53,888 nucleotides of DNA from UBA7887 sp964408735 (GTDB taxonomy: Bacteria; Pseudomonadota; Alphaproteobacteria; UBA7887), in contig CAYPAX010000018.1 of assembly GCA_964408735.1 (NCBI GenBank), positions 1 through 53,888 on the forward strand, written 5' to 3'. Positions 42,679-50,989 of this stretch are shown here, piece after piece. The position numbers and the translations under genes are program-made. The notes below the pieces were generated by a model. That model did no database searches and had not been told where the DNA came from. It saw only the letters and a program-made list of their open reading frames with translations. Each line of letters opens with the position of its first letter. The stretch's first letter is position 1.

Positions 42679-42712
42679 GGGCGCTCCCGAGAGGGGGCGC
42701 CCTTATTCTTTC
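42679..42712 (+). terminator. Rho-independent terminator of the thiolase gene
   Basis: A 10-bp stem, GGGCGCTCCC paired with GGGGGCGCCC, around the tetraloop GAGA (42689-42692), followed by TTATTCTTT. It starts 27 bases past the thiolase stop. Confidence 0.88.
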
Positions 42713-42747
42713 GCAAGCAACAAGAACACAGCCGTTCCGGATCGCGG

Positions 42748-42819
42748 CTATGATATCGCCGCATAACGGATAATTGCCTTGGTAATGGACTTGGCTTGCC
42801 GGGTTAGCCTATGGCTCAT
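42748..42819 (-). pseudogene. Truncated ParE/RelE-type toxin remnant
   Basis: A frame starting at ATG 42819, overlapping the antitoxin-like gene by 11 bases, encodes MSHRLTRQAKSITKAIIRYA and three more residues, then stops at 42750-42748. The opening M-S-x-R-L-T-R-Q-A resembles the N-terminus of ParE toxins, which normally run to about 95 residues. No continuation in another frame was recognised. Short, so the call is tentative. Confidence 0.45.
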
Positions 42820-43021
42820 GCTTCGCTTCGGCGCGTGTCTCTGCCAGGATCTCGAACATAGCGGATTTCTCGGCGACGCCGCTCTCGAAGGCGACCTGCT
42901 CGTCGCGCGCGATTACGGCCAAGCGCTCCTCATTGCTCAGGCTTTCCCACAGCGCCAAGTCCTCCGCCGAAGGGAAGACGGTCGAGGAAAATCGTATGTC
43001 GTCAATGTCTGTGACCTTCAT
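42809..43021 (-). CDS. Small antitoxin-like protein
   Basis: 70 residues, acidic (MKVTDIDDIRFSSTVFPSAE and then DLALWESLSNEERLAVIARD). The composition, size and overlap with a ParE-like fragment fit the antitoxin of a type II toxin-antitoxin pair. The C-terminal segment SAMFEILAETRAEA looks helical, as in toxin-binding tails. GGGGAT precedes the ATG. With its partner reduced to a stub it may be an orphan antitoxin. The family is not firmly recognised. Confidence 0.6.
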   Translation of the reverse strand: MKVTDIDDIRFSSTVFPSAEDLALWESLSNEERLAVIARDEQVAFESGVAEKSAMFEILAETRAEAKHEP

Positions 43022-43146
43022 ATCCCCATTTAACTAGATCGCGCCGCGCAACGCTGTTGACCTCACCGGCGACAGCTCGTCGGGCTCGCGCAGCAGCGCC
43101 GGCCAAATAAGGCGCTGCCACCTTGTCCATCCGCGACGTGTCTAGT

Positions 43147-43887
43147 TTACCCCAACACCCGCCGATACAACCCGATCAGCCGCTCCCAGTGCCTCTCCGC
43201 CGCCGGCTTGTCGTAGCACCAGCGCCCCGGAAATGCGAAGCCGTGGTGGACGCCGTCGTACATTTCCAGCTCGCCCTTGGCGCCTGAGACTTCGAAGTCT
43301 TGGCGCAGCTCGGCGACCATGGGAAGCGGCGCCAGCTCGTCGTGTTCCGCGCAAGCTATGTAGAGCTCTCCTTTCGACTTGGCGAAGGTCAGGTGCGGGC
43401 TTTCCTCGGCGTCGCTAACCAGCCAGGTGCCGTAGAACGAGGCGGCGGCGGCTACCCGGTCGGGGTAGCGTGCGGCGGCGGCAAGGGCGTAGGGGCCGCT
43501 CATGCAATAGCCGTGGGCGCCGACCGGGCCGGGCTTGGCGTCGGGCTGTGCGTCCACGTAATCGATCATCGCGGCGATGTCGTCCATCACCGGCGGGATG
43601 GTCATCTTGGTGCGCACCGCGCGCATGCGTTTGTGCTCGGCGCTGCCCTTGTCCAGCACCTCGGCGCCGTAAGTGGTGTCGCGCCCTGCGCGATAGTAGA
43701 GGTTAGGCAGCAACACATAATAGCCGACGCTGGCGAGCCGCCGCGTCATGTCCCGCAGCTCGTCGCGCACCCCCGGCGCATCCATGAGGAAGAAGACGGC
43801 CGGGTGCGGCCCGCCGCGCTCCGGCCGGCAGGTGAAGGTTTCCATGGCGCCGTCGGGGGTGGCGATATCGAGGGTCTCTTCGATCAT
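43147..43887 (-). CDS. Dienelactone hydrolase family protein
   Basis: 246 residues of alpha/beta fold. The nucleophile is Cys128 in PVGAHGYCMSGPYALAAAAR, and the acid/base partners are expected in IACAEHDELAPLPM and DGVHHGFAFPGRW. Glu36-type residues lie in DAPGVRDELRDM. The N-terminus MIEETLDIATPDGAMETFTC is typical of the broader family that cleaves lactones or esters in the cytosol. Its ATG overlaps the restored stop of the frameshifted secreted gene upstream (ATGA), so the two were once translated together. Confidence 0.9.
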   Translation of the reverse strand: MIEETLDIATPDGAMETFTCRPERGGPHPAVFFLMDAPGVRDELRDMTRRLASVGYYVLLPNLYYRAGRDTTYGAEVLDKGSAEHKRMRAVRTKMTIPPVMDDIAAMIDYVDAQPDAKPGPVGAHGYCMSGPYALAAAARYPDRVAAAASFYGTWLVSDAEESPHLTFAKSKGELYIACAEHDELAPLPMVAELRQDFEVSGAKGELEMYDGVHHGFAFPGRWCYDKPAAERHWERLIGLYRRVLG

Positions 43888-44347
43888 TGCTCTTCTTCGT
43901 CCACGAAGGGCATATTCTCGGCCTGCCAGCCCGCTTCCGTGGCATAGAGCACGGCGTCCCGGCAGTGGGTGGCGCTGTCACGCTGTCGTCGAAGTTCATC
44001 ATCCAACCGCGCGAGACGGCAAAGGCGGCCGAGGCGTCGGCCTCCATGTAATAGCCGCCGTCAACGCAGGCGTCGTCGGAATAGATGCGCACCTCCTCGC
44101 CGAGGTTGCCGAACCAGACCACCTCGACGGCCACCGTCGCGATATGCGGGCCGCAGGGCCCGGTCCGCGCGGCATCGATGCGACCGTCGTCGTCGAGATA
44201 GTCGACAGCCACGATATTGCCGGCAAAAACCACATCGGACTCGTCGGCGATAACGCTCAGCGGCGGGCCGTCGCAGGAGAAGGCGAAAGCCTGAGCGCTC
44301 ATCAGCGCGGTGGAGATGGCAAAGGCGAGTGCTGTTCGTGCAATCAT
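43884..44347 (-). pseudogene. Secreted protein with NTR/TIMP-like features, frameshifted by an 8-bp tandem duplication
   Basis: Starts at ATG 44347 with GGAGG six bases away. Signal peptide MIARTALAFAISTALMSAQA ends near FAF. The mature part opens SCDGPPLSVIADESDVVFAG, with VAVEVVWFGNLGEEVRIYSD and a Cys-rich pattern resembling NTR/TIMP-like domains (moderate confidence). At 43973-43988 an 8-base tandem duplication (CGCTGTCA CGCTGTCG on the plus strand) shifts the frame. Removing one copy restores DDSATHCRDAVLYATEAGWQ and a stop at 43884 that overlaps the next start by ATGA, giving 151 residues. As sequenced, the frame instead runs on into the hydrolase gene to 43703. Confidence 0.75.
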
Positions 44348-44437
44348 GGCTGACCTCCTGTGCTCCCCCTTCACCGAAACGTATCATGCTGCGGTTCGCG
44401 CTTCGATCCAAACGGAAAACGCTGTTAGGCTGGCGCC

Positions 44438-44668
44438 ATGTCGGCCTTGGATGCCTTCGGCCTGTTCGCCGTCTCGGCGATGCTCGTCTGCTATGCGCTG
44501 GAAGAGCGCAGCGCCTGGTATGTGCTCGCCTTTGCCGGTGCTTGCGTTCTGGGTTCGGCCTATGGCTTTGCGCAAGGCGCCTGGCCGTTCGGCCTGGTCG
44601 AAGCGATCTGGGCCGTGATTGCGTTGCGCCGCTGGCGGCGCCAACTTGCCCGCGTCACTCGAGCTTGA
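44438..44668 (+). CDS. Small membrane protein, CBU_0592-like
   Basis: 76 residues with three hydrophobic stretches: FGLFAVSAMLVCYALEERSA, WYVLAFAGACVLGSAYGFAQ and WPFGLVEAIWAVIALRRW. The pattern, with a basic end RRWRRQLARVTRA, fits the CBU_0592 family of small inner-membrane proteins of unknown role. It overlaps the convergent secreted-protein gene by 14 bases. Confidence 0.75.
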   Translation: MSALDAFGLFAVSAMLVCYALEERSAWYVLAFAGACVLGSAYGFAQGAWPFGLVEAIWAVIALRRWRRQLARVTRA

Positions 44669-45152
44669 GCCCGCCCGACAGGTGGAAGCGCATCTGCGCG
44701 CTCGGCGGCCCCGAAAGGAAGACGAAGGTATAGTGGCCGCTGCCCGTCGCGTCTTCGTATTTGCCGCTGCCGCGCACGATGGTCCACTCGCCCGTCTCGA
44801 TGCCCGGCGTGCGATGCCATTCGGCGACATGGCTGTCACCGTCGCGATCGGTCACCAGACAGGCGCCGGTCAGGCCGACCCGGGACTGGTGGCGGGCAGA
44901 GGTGTCGGCGCTGGTGTGACTGACGAAGGCGCAGCGGAAGGTGGCAAGGTGCAGTGGCGAAGCGTCGTCGCGCGCCGCAAAGGTCGCGACCATCCCCGCG
45001 CGGCGCAGTGTCAGCGCCTGGCTCTCGGCATAGTTGGACGCCTCGCCGCCGGCGTAGAGATGGCCGTCGACATCGAGACTCTCGGCCTCGGCAGCGCCCG
45101 CAGCGAGAACAAGTGCGCCAGCGGCGACGCAGGATCGGCCTGTTGGTGTCAT
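44655..45152 (-). CDS. Small secreted protein of an unnamed family (paralogue B)
   Basis: 165 residues. Signal peptide MTPTGRSCVAAGALVLAAGA ends near AEAES. The mature part contains two cysteines (ATFRCAF and LTGACLVTD) and the closing motif EWTIVRGSGKYEDATGSGHY. That motif matches FQIVSGTGKFAGASGSGMF of the protein at 51051-51533. The Gly-rich repeating strands suggest a small beta-barrel. GGGAGGG precedes ATG 45152. An earlier in-frame start at 45206 would bury the signal peptide. Function unknown. Confidence 0.75.
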   Translation of the reverse strand: MTPTGRSCVAAGALVLAAGAAEAESLDVDGHLYAGGEASNYAESQALTLRRAGMVATFAARDDASPLHLATFRCAFVSHTSADTSARHQSRVGLTGACLVTDRDGDSHVAEWHRTPGIETGEWTIVRGSGKYEDATGSGHYTFVFLSGPPSAQMRFHLSGGLKLE

Positions 45153-45180
45153 GGCTCCCTCCCGTGATGTATCCCCAAGC

Positions 45181-45201
45181 GTAAGTGAGGACTTACACTT
45201 A
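45181..45201. promoter_or_regulatory. Nested inverted repeat upstream of the 44655-45152 gene
   Basis: GTAAGT-GAGG-ACTTAC (45181-45196) with the overlapping pair TAAGTG/CACTTA (45182-45187, 45196-45201). It begins 29 bases upstream of the gene start and could be a regulator site. No promoter consensus is certain. Confidence 0.3.
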
Positions 45202-45226
45202 GGCAATGGAATTCAGAGCCCGGTGC

Positions 45227-46591
45227 CTACAAGCGGAGCCCCTCCGGCGCCCCGCGGTGCCACTCGGTCGCCTGCTGGTAGGCCCAACCGATGCGCAGCG
45301 CGGTCGCCTCGTCGTTGCCGCGGCAAACGATCTGCAGCGACAGCGGCAGGCCGCCGGAGATGCCGTCCGGCAGGGCGAGCGCGCACCAGTCGAGCCAGTT
45401 GACGGGACGGGTGAAACGCGCAGGCGTGGCGCTCTGGTCGATTGTGTCGATGGCCGGCGCGGCGCTCTCGGTGGTCGGCGTCAGCCAGGCATCGAAGCCG
45501 TCGAGCGCTACCAGGCCTGCGCGTTTGTGGTCTTCGCGCTGGCGCAGCAGCTCGAGATAGTCCGCCGCCGAAACCCCAGCGCCAAGGCGAATGCGCGGGC
45601 GCACGTCGTCGTCGAGCGGCAGGCTCTCGTCGTCGACCAGCTTGCCGACGAAGGAATAGCCTTCCGAGCCGATCAGCCGGCCGACGAAGCCGCCGCTGTC
45701 CATGGTCGAAAGCGGCAAGCTCAGCGGCTCGCAAGCAGCGCCGAGCGAGGTCAGGGTCTCGACCGCCGCGTCGTAGGCCGCCAGCACATCGTCGGCGACG
45801 CCGGCGCGCTCCGCCTCGTCTAAGGTGCCAAGCCGCAGGCCGGCCACGCCTTTGCGCATCTGCGGCCGCGGATCGTCGCCGCCCGAGCCTTGCAGCAGCA
45901 CGTAGAGCGCCGCCGCGTCCTCGACATCGCGGGCCATCGGCCCCGGCGTGTCCATGGTCGGCGCCAAGGGCAGCACGCCGTCGATACTGACGCGCCCGAC
46001 CGTGGTCTTGAGGCCGGTCAGGCCGTTCCAGCTCGCGGGCAGGCGCACCGAGCCACCGGTGTCGGTACCGATGGCCCAGGGCGCCATGCGTGCCGCCGTC
46101 GCCACGCCCGAGCCACTGGAAGAGCCGCCCGGTGCCCTGTGGGTCTCCAGGTCCCACGGGTTCCACGGCGTGCCGAGCACAGTGTTGGTGCCCCAGCCGC
46201 CCATGGCGAACTCCACCGTGTGGGTCTTGCCGAGCACGATCAGGCCGGCGGCGATGAGGTGCTGCGCGAGCGTTGCGGTCTCGCCCGAGACGCGCTCGGC
46301 CCAATGGCGGCTGCCGCCCATGGTGACACGGCCTTCGAGGTCGATGATGTCCTTGAGCGCGATGGGCACGCCATGCCACGGGCCCACGGCGTGGCCGGCG
46401 CGACGGGCGTTGTCGGCGGCATCCGCCGCCAGGCGGGCATCGTCGCCAAAGACGGCGGTAAACGCGTGCAGCTTGGCGTCGAGCGTTTCGATACGCGCCA
46501 GCAGCGCTTCCACCAGCGCGCGGGAAGTCAGCTCGCCCTTGGCCAGGGCCGCCGCGGCTGCGGAGGCGGAAAGAAAGGCAGGATCGGACAT
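45227..46591 (-). CDS. Amidase (amidase-signature family), copy 1
   Basis: 454 residues. Hydrolyses carboxamides by a Ser-cisSer-Lys triad: Lys in PIALKDIIDLEGRVTMGG, the Gly/Ser-rich signature APGGSSSGSGVATAARMAPW, and the nucleophile in IGTDTGGSVRLPASWNGLTG. AGAGG precedes ATG 46591. The frame is open further upstream but only opposite the SUMF1-domain gene. It may share a promoter region with the divergent 46668-47594 gene. The substrate is unknown. Confidence 0.92.
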   Translation of the reverse strand: MSDPAFLSASAAAAALAKGELTSRALVEALLARIETLDAKLHAFTAVFGDDARLAADAADNARRAGHAVGPWHGVPIALKDIIDLEGRVTMGGSRHWAERVSGETATLAQHLIAAGLIVLGKTHTVEFAMGGWGTNTVLGTPWNPWDLETHRAPGGSSSGSGVATAARMAPWAIGTDTGGSVRLPASWNGLTGLKTTVGRVSIDGVLPLAPTMDTPGPMARDVEDAAALYVLLQGSGGDDPRPQMRKGVAGLRLGTLDEAERAGVADDVLAAYDAAVETLTSLGAACEPLSLPLSTMDSGGFVGRLIGSEGYSFVGKLVDDESLPLDDDVRPRIRLGAGVSAADYLELLRQREDHKRAGLVALDGFDAWLTPTTESAAPAIDTIDQSATPARFTRPVNWLDWCALALPDGISGGLPLSLQIVCRGNDEATALRIGWAYQQATEWHRGAPEGLRL

Positions 46592-46667
46592 GAAAACCTC
46601 TGGTCTCGGCACAAGGGAGGCACTGTGGCACACTTGGCGGTGCTCAAGGAACTCGGAAGTTGCCGCT

Positions 46668-47594
46668 ATGGGATATGGCGCTCTGACAGGTTTGGCCCTG
46701 GCAATTTGGCTGGCACTGCCGGCGCATGGCGCTGAGGTTTTTCGCGATTGTGCGGACTGTCCCGAGATGGTGGTGGTGCCGCCCGGCAGCTTCTTCATGG
46801 GCACGCGCGAGGAAGACATTCCCGACCTGGTGGCCAAGGAAGGCTTCGACCGCGACTGGTTCACCAGGGAGGTGCCGCGCCACGAGGTGCGCATCGCCCG
46901 TGCCTTCGCCATCGGGCGCTATGAGGTGACGCTGGCGGAGTTCGCCACATACGCTGAGGCGACCGGGCATCAGGCGGGCAGCGACTGTTATATCTTTCGA
47001 CAGCGGGACTGGGCGCCGGAGGGCGGGCACGACTGGCGCGATCCAGGCATCGAACAGGATGGGCGTCATCCGGTCGTCTGTATGAGCTGGCACGACGCCG
47101 ACGCCTATGCCGATTGGCTCGCGCGCGAGACCGACCTGCCCTATCGCCTGCCCAGCGAGGCGGAATGGGAATATGCCGCACGGGCCGGCACGGCCAGTCG
47201 CCGCGTCTGGGGCGAGGGCTGGGAGGGGCAATGCGAGCACGGCAACGCCGCCGACCTGACCGCCCGCCGCCACCATGGCGAACTGATCATCGCCGACTGC
47301 GACGACGGCGTGGTCCATACCGCCGTGGTGGGATCCTTCGCCGCCAACGAATTCGGCCTGCACGACATGCCCGGCAACGCCTATGAATGGGTCGCGGATT
47401 GCTACCGGGACAGCTATGCGGATCACGCCGTGGATGGCAGTCCCTGGCTCGGCAAGCCCTGCATCGATCGCGTCATTCGCGGCGGCGCCTGGGCCAGTCG
47501 CCCGGTGAATTTGCGCAGCGCCGCACGGCACCATTTCGAGCCCTGGCTCAGCGCCACCATGTTCGGCTTTCGCGTGGCGCGGGATCTCGAGTAA
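46668..47594 (+). CDS. Exported SUMF1/FGE-sulfatase-domain protein
   Basis: 308 residues. Signal peptide MGYGALTGLALAIWLALPAHG. SUMF1 domain landmarks: MVVVPPGSFFMGTREEDIP, FAIGRYEVTLAEFATYAEAT, PVVCMSWHDADAYADWLARE, YRLPSEAEWEYAARAGTA, FGLHDMPGNAYEWVADCYRD, RGGAWASRPVNLRSAARHHF and FGFRVARDLE. The C-terminal cysteine pair used by real formylglycine-generating enzymes is absent, so it is probably not a sulfatase activator. It ends 4 bases from the convergent amidase copy 2. Confidence 0.9.
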   Translation: MGYGALTGLALAIWLALPAHGAEVFRDCADCPEMVVVPPGSFFMGTREEDIPDLVAKEGFDRDWFTREVPRHEVRIARAFAIGRYEVTLAEFATYAEATGHQAGSDCYIFRQRDWAPEGGHDWRDPGIEQDGRHPVVCMSWHDADAYADWLARETDLPYRLPSEAEWEYAARAGTASRRVWGEGWEGQCEHGNAADLTARRHHGELIIADCDDGVVHTAVVGSFAANEFGLHDMPGNAYEWVADCYRDSYADHAVDGSPWLGKPCIDRVIRGGAWASRPVNLRSAARHHFEPWLSATMFGFRVARDLE

Positions 47595-47598
47595 AGCC

Positions 47599-49008
47599 CT
47601 ATTGCGGGTCCATCGGCACCATGGCGGCGAAGTCGTGCGCATCCTCGAAAGCCAACGCTGCAGCAATCAAAGAGTCTTCCCGGCGCGGCGGCGCCACCAT
47701 CTGCACGCCGATGGGTCGGGCGTCATCGCTGAAGGCGCAGGGCACGGATATGGCGGGACAGCTCGTCAAGGTGATTGCCGAGCAAATCAACAGCCAGTCG
47801 ATATAGGTTTCAAGTTCGGTGCCATCGACTTCCTTGAGCCAGCGGATGCTGCCGTCGAAGGGCGGCGTGACGGCGGCCGGGCAAAGCAGCAGGTCGTGAT
47901 CCTCGAAGAATGCCGTGGCGCTGTGGAAGATCTCACCCCGGGCCAACTGGGCGCGGCTGATATCGGCAGGGCTCAGCGCACGGCCCGCCCCGATGTTCCA
48001 CACCACCTCTTCCTTTAACAGCTCGCGGTGGTTGTCGAGCAGGGCGCCGCGACCGCTGGCGAAACCAAGCGCCCGCAGGACGTGAAAAGTATCGCGCGCT
48101 TGGCTGAGGTCGGGGCAGGTCTCCACCACTTCTGCGCCGAGATCGGCGAAGGCCTGCGCCGCGCCCTCGATGGCGGTGCGCACTTCCTGCGCCACGGGCA
48201 CGATGCCGCCGAGATCGGGGCTGAAGGCGACTCGCTTCGGTACCACCGCCGCGACATCGGCGTAAGCGCTGGCCGGTGCTGCCAGGGATAGGGGATCGTC
48301 CGCATGCTGGCCGACCATGGCGTCGAGCATCAGCGCCGCATCGGGCACGTTGCGCGCCATCGGGCCCTGCACGGGCATGTCGTCGAAAGGCAGGCCGGCT
48401 GGGCCGTGGGCGACGCGGCCGGGGCTCGGGCGCAGGCCGATGACCGAGCAGAAGCTGGCCGGATTGCGCAAAGAGCCGCCCAAATCGCTGCCCGTGGCGA
48501 GCCATACCTGGCCGGCTGCCAATGCTGCCGCCGAGCCGCCTGACGAGCCGCCAGGCGTCAGGCGCCCGTCCCAGGGGTTTTGCGTGCGCCCGAAAACCTC
48601 GTTGAAGGTCTGCGAGCCGGCACCAAGCTCGGGCACATTGGACTTGGCGATGACCACAGCGCCGTTCGCCTCCAGTCGCTCGACCAGGGTGTCGGAGAAG
48701 GCGGAGATGTTGTCGGCGAAGATGGGCGAGCCGTGCACGGTGCGCACGCCTTCGACCTCGGTGAGGTCCTTCACGGCGATCGGCAGGCCGTGCAGGTAAT
48801 GGGGCGCCGGATCGCTGGGCGGGTTGGCCATCAGCCGTTGCGCGCGTTCGCGGCCACGCTCGAAACACAGCGTCGGCAAGGCATTGAGGGTGCCGTCCGT
48901 CGCGGCGATGCGCGCTTCCGCGGCATCGATCATCTCGAGCGGCGAGACCTCGCCGTTGCGCAGTTTCTCGACAGCCTCGGTTGCGCTCAGGCGAACCAGC
49001 TCATCCAT
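47599..49008 (-). CDS. Amidase (amidase-signature family), copy 2
   Basis: 469 residues. Triad segments: PIAVKDLTEVEGVRTVHGS, PGGSSGGSAAALAAGQVWLA and TGSDLGGSLRNPASFCSVIG. The C-terminal segment CPAISVPCAFSDDARPIGVQ is the usual substrate-side loop. Not close to amidase copy 1 in sequence, so a separate specificity. The ATG at 49008 overlaps the aminotransferase stop by 8 bases, so they form an operon, hinting that the amidase product or substrate is handled by the aminotransferase (inference). Confidence 0.92.
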   Translation of the reverse strand: MDELVRLSATEAVEKLRNGEVSPLEMIDAAEARIAATDGTLNALPTLCFERGRERAQRLMANPPSDPAPHYLHGLPIAVKDLTEVEGVRTVHGSPIFADNISAFSDTLVERLEANGAVVIAKSNVPELGAGSQTFNEVFGRTQNPWDGRLTPGGSSGGSAAALAAGQVWLATGSDLGGSLRNPASFCSVIGLRPSPGRVAHGPAGLPFDDMPVQGPMARNVPDAALMLDAMVGQHADDPLSLAAPASAYADVAAVVPKRVAFSPDLGGIVPVAQEVRTAIEGAAQAFADLGAEVVETCPDLSQARDTFHVLRALGFASGRGALLDNHRELLKEEVVWNIGAGRALSPADISRAQLARGEIFHSATAFFEDHDLLLCPAAVTPPFDGSIRWLKEVDGTELETYIDWLLICSAITLTSCPAISVPCAFSDDARPIGVQMVAPPRREDSLIAAALAFEDAHDFAAMVPMDPQ

Positions 49009-50191
49009 TGTTGTCTCCCGCAAGGAATTCGATCGCGGCGGCGACGCCGCCTTTGGTGTGGGCAACGCCGGCCGTGCCGAGCGCCAGCTCGGTGGCGGCA
49101 AGGGTGCCGAGGATCATCGGCTCGTTGAGATCGCCGAGATGGCCGATGCGCGCCACCCGCCCGGCGAGTTTCATCAGTCCGCCAGCGAGTACCAGATTGT
49201 ATTTGGCCAGGCAATGTTTGCGGAAGGCGTCGGCTTCATGCCCTTCCGGCAAATAAAAGGCGCTGACCGAGTTGGAATGCTCGCGCGCATCCTGTGAGAC
49301 CAGCGCGAAGCCCCAGCCGACGATGGCGGCGCGCACCGCCCCGGCAAGCCGCGCGTGGCGGGCGAAACAGGCATCGAGCCCTTCCTCATCCAGCATGTCG
49401 AGGGCTTCCGCCAAACCGAACATCAGGGTCATCGCCGGGGTGCAGGGGAAGGTGGGGTTGGCGCCATCGGGCAGGACCTGGCGCCAGTCGAAATAGTTGC
49501 GCGGCCGCTCGATGTCTTGCGAGGCAGCCCAGGCCTTGGCGCCGATGGCGTTGAAGCTCAGGCCCGGCGGCAGCATCAAGCCCTTTTGCGAGCCGCCGAT
49601 CGCCACATCGACACCCCACTCGTCCATGCGAAAGTCGATCGAGGCAGCCGACGAGATGGTGTCGACCATCAACAGCGCCGGATGGTCCGCTTCGTTCATC
49701 GCCGCGCGAATATCGGCCAGCCGGCTGGCGATGCCGGTGGAGGTCTCATTGTGCACGATGGCGACCGCCTTGATGGCGCGCGCTGTGTCCTCCGCCAGTA
49801 CCGCGCCGATGGCCTGCGGATCGGCGCCATGGCGCCAGTCGCCTGGCAGATAGGTGACGGCGATGCCGTAACTCTCGGCCATGGCCTTCCACATGTGCGA
49901 GAAGGCGCCGGTCTCGACCATCAGCACCCGCTCGGCGGGGGCGATGGTATTGACCAGCGCGGCTTCCCAGGCGCCATGCCCGGCAGACGGGAAGATCACT
50001 ACCGGCGCCTCGGTGCGAAAGACGTCCTTGAGACCCGCCAGACAGCGCGCCGCCAGCGCCCGGAACTCGGGCCCGCGATGATCCAGCGCCGCCCGGTCCA
50101 TGGCGCGCAGGATGCGCGAGGGCATCATGGTCGGCCCCGGCGTATGCAGGAACTGCCGGCCGCGCAGTACGGCCGCGTTGCTCTCGGTCAT
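49001..50191 (-). CDS. Class V aminotransferase (alanine/serine-glyoxylate type)
   Basis: 396 residues. PLP enzyme. The Schiff-base lysine is Lys203 in VAIGGSQKGLMLPPGLSF. Other landmarks: FLHTPGPTMMPSRILRAM, LDHRGPEFRALAARCL, IFPSAGHGAWEAALVN, AIVHNETSTGIASRLADIR and MVDTISSAASIDFRMDEWG. This is the alanine/serine-glyoxylate aminotransferase branch. It starts at ATG 50191 and is coupled to amidase copy 2 downstream. Confidence 0.92.
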   Translation of the reverse strand: MTESNAAVLRGRQFLHTPGPTMMPSRILRAMDRAALDHRGPEFRALAARCLAGLKDVFRTEAPVVIFPSAGHGAWEAALVNTIAPAERVLMVETGAFSHMWKAMAESYGIAVTYLPGDWRHGADPQAIGAVLAEDTARAIKAVAIVHNETSTGIASRLADIRAAMNEADHPALLMVDTISSAASIDFRMDEWGVDVAIGGSQKGLMLPPGLSFNAIGAKAWAASQDIERPRNYFDWRQVLPDGANPTFPCTPAMTLMFGLAEALDMLDEEGLDACFARHARLAGAVRAAIVGWGFALVSQDAREHSNSVSAFYLPEGHEADAFRKHCLAKYNLVLAGGLMKLAGRVARIGHLGDLNEPMILGTLAATELALGTAGVAHTKGGVAAAIEFLAGDNNG

Positions 50192-50264
50192 GTGTCGGAC
50201 TTTCCCGTCGGGCACCCAGTTGCCGCGCACCCTAACCGAGGGGCGAGAAGCAGGGAAGGGAGGA

Positions 50265-50555
50265 TCACTCGGCCGGCGTTCGCCGTGGCAGCTGCTCGAT
50301 ATCGGGACCGGCTGCGGTCTCTGCGCGGCGCAGGTCATGGGCATTCTGCAAATTGAGCCAGAACTGGGCGCTGTTGCCGAACCAATGGCCCAACCGCAGC
50401 GCGGTATCCGCCGTAACGCCGCGCTGACCGTGGACGATTTGCAGCACGCGATTGGGCGGCACGGCGATCTGACGCGACAACTCGGTCGGCGTGACGCCGA
50501 GCTCTTCGAGCTCTTCGGCGAGAATCTCGCCTGGGTGGATAGCAGGTCGGGTCAT
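50265..50555 (-). CDS. higA: HigA-type antitoxin (XRE family)
   Basis: 96 residues. Type II antitoxin of the HigBA class: RPAIHPGEILAEELEELGVT, then the helix-turn-helix PTELSRQIAVPPNRVLQIVH, and the family end GHWFGNSAQFWLNLQNAHDL. It neutralises HigB and represses its own promoter. The start ATG 50555 is 20 bases after the toxin stop. An in-frame start further upstream would overlap the toxin gene. Confidence 0.93.
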   Translation of the reverse strand: MTRPAIHPGEILAEELEELGVTPTELSRQIAVPPNRVLQIVHGQRGVTADTALRLGHWFGNSAQFWLNLQNAHDLRRAETAAGPDIEQLPRRTPAE

Positions 50556-50574
50556 GGTCTTGCGCGCCTTTTTT

Positions 50575-50865
50575 TTAATGGTAGTCAACGATCTCGACGT
50601 TCGAGGAGCCGATAGCGCCAGGCGGCCACTCAAAGCAAATGCGCCATTGTCGATTGATCCGAATGCTCAGCTGACTCGAGCGGTCTCCGGATAGGGACTC
50701 GAGGCGATTGCTCGGCAGAGCTCGCAAATCCTCAAGGTCGGTCGCGGCGTCCAAGACCTCGAGGCGCTTGTACGCTTGCCGCTTGAAGCCGCTAAACGCT
50801 CGGACGCGTTCGCCACGTACAAACGCAAACGCTTCCGTTCGCTTGTCCCGGTAGCCGAGGATCAT
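50575..50865 (-). CDS. higB: HigB-type toxin (RelE/ParE superfamily)
   Basis: 96 residues. mRNA interferase that cuts translated mRNA on the ribosome. Landmarks: GYRDKRTEAFAFVRGERVRAFS, LEDLRALPSNRLESLSGDRS, LSIRINRQWRICFEWPPG and the terminal VEIVDYH. The toxin-first order is the HigBA arrangement. It looks intact. Confidence 0.93.
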   Translation of the reverse strand: MILGYRDKRTEAFAFVRGERVRAFSGFKRQAYKRLEVLDAATDLEDLRALPSNRLESLSGDRSSQLSIRINRQWRICFEWPPGAIGSSNVEIVDYH

Positions 50866-50874
50866 TGTGTCGGT

Positions 50875-50910
50875 AGTATATTGAGTTTATGATTTACGTC
50901 AATCATAAAC
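50875..50910 (-). promoter_or_regulatory. higBA promoter and operator
   Basis: On the minus strand TTGACG (50902-50897) and TATACT (50880-50875) are separated by 16 bases, a good sigma-70 promoter for higB. A perfect inverted repeat GTTTATGATT...AATCATAAAC (50885-50894 and 50901-50910, six-base spacer) covers the -35 box. It is the probable HigA operator. Confidence 0.75.
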
Positions 50911-50989
50911 ACGCAATCTAAGCAATTGCATCGGGCGCAGACGGTGGCGGTCCTGCCTTCATGGCTGCAAGATAGGTTGTAGTGATAAC

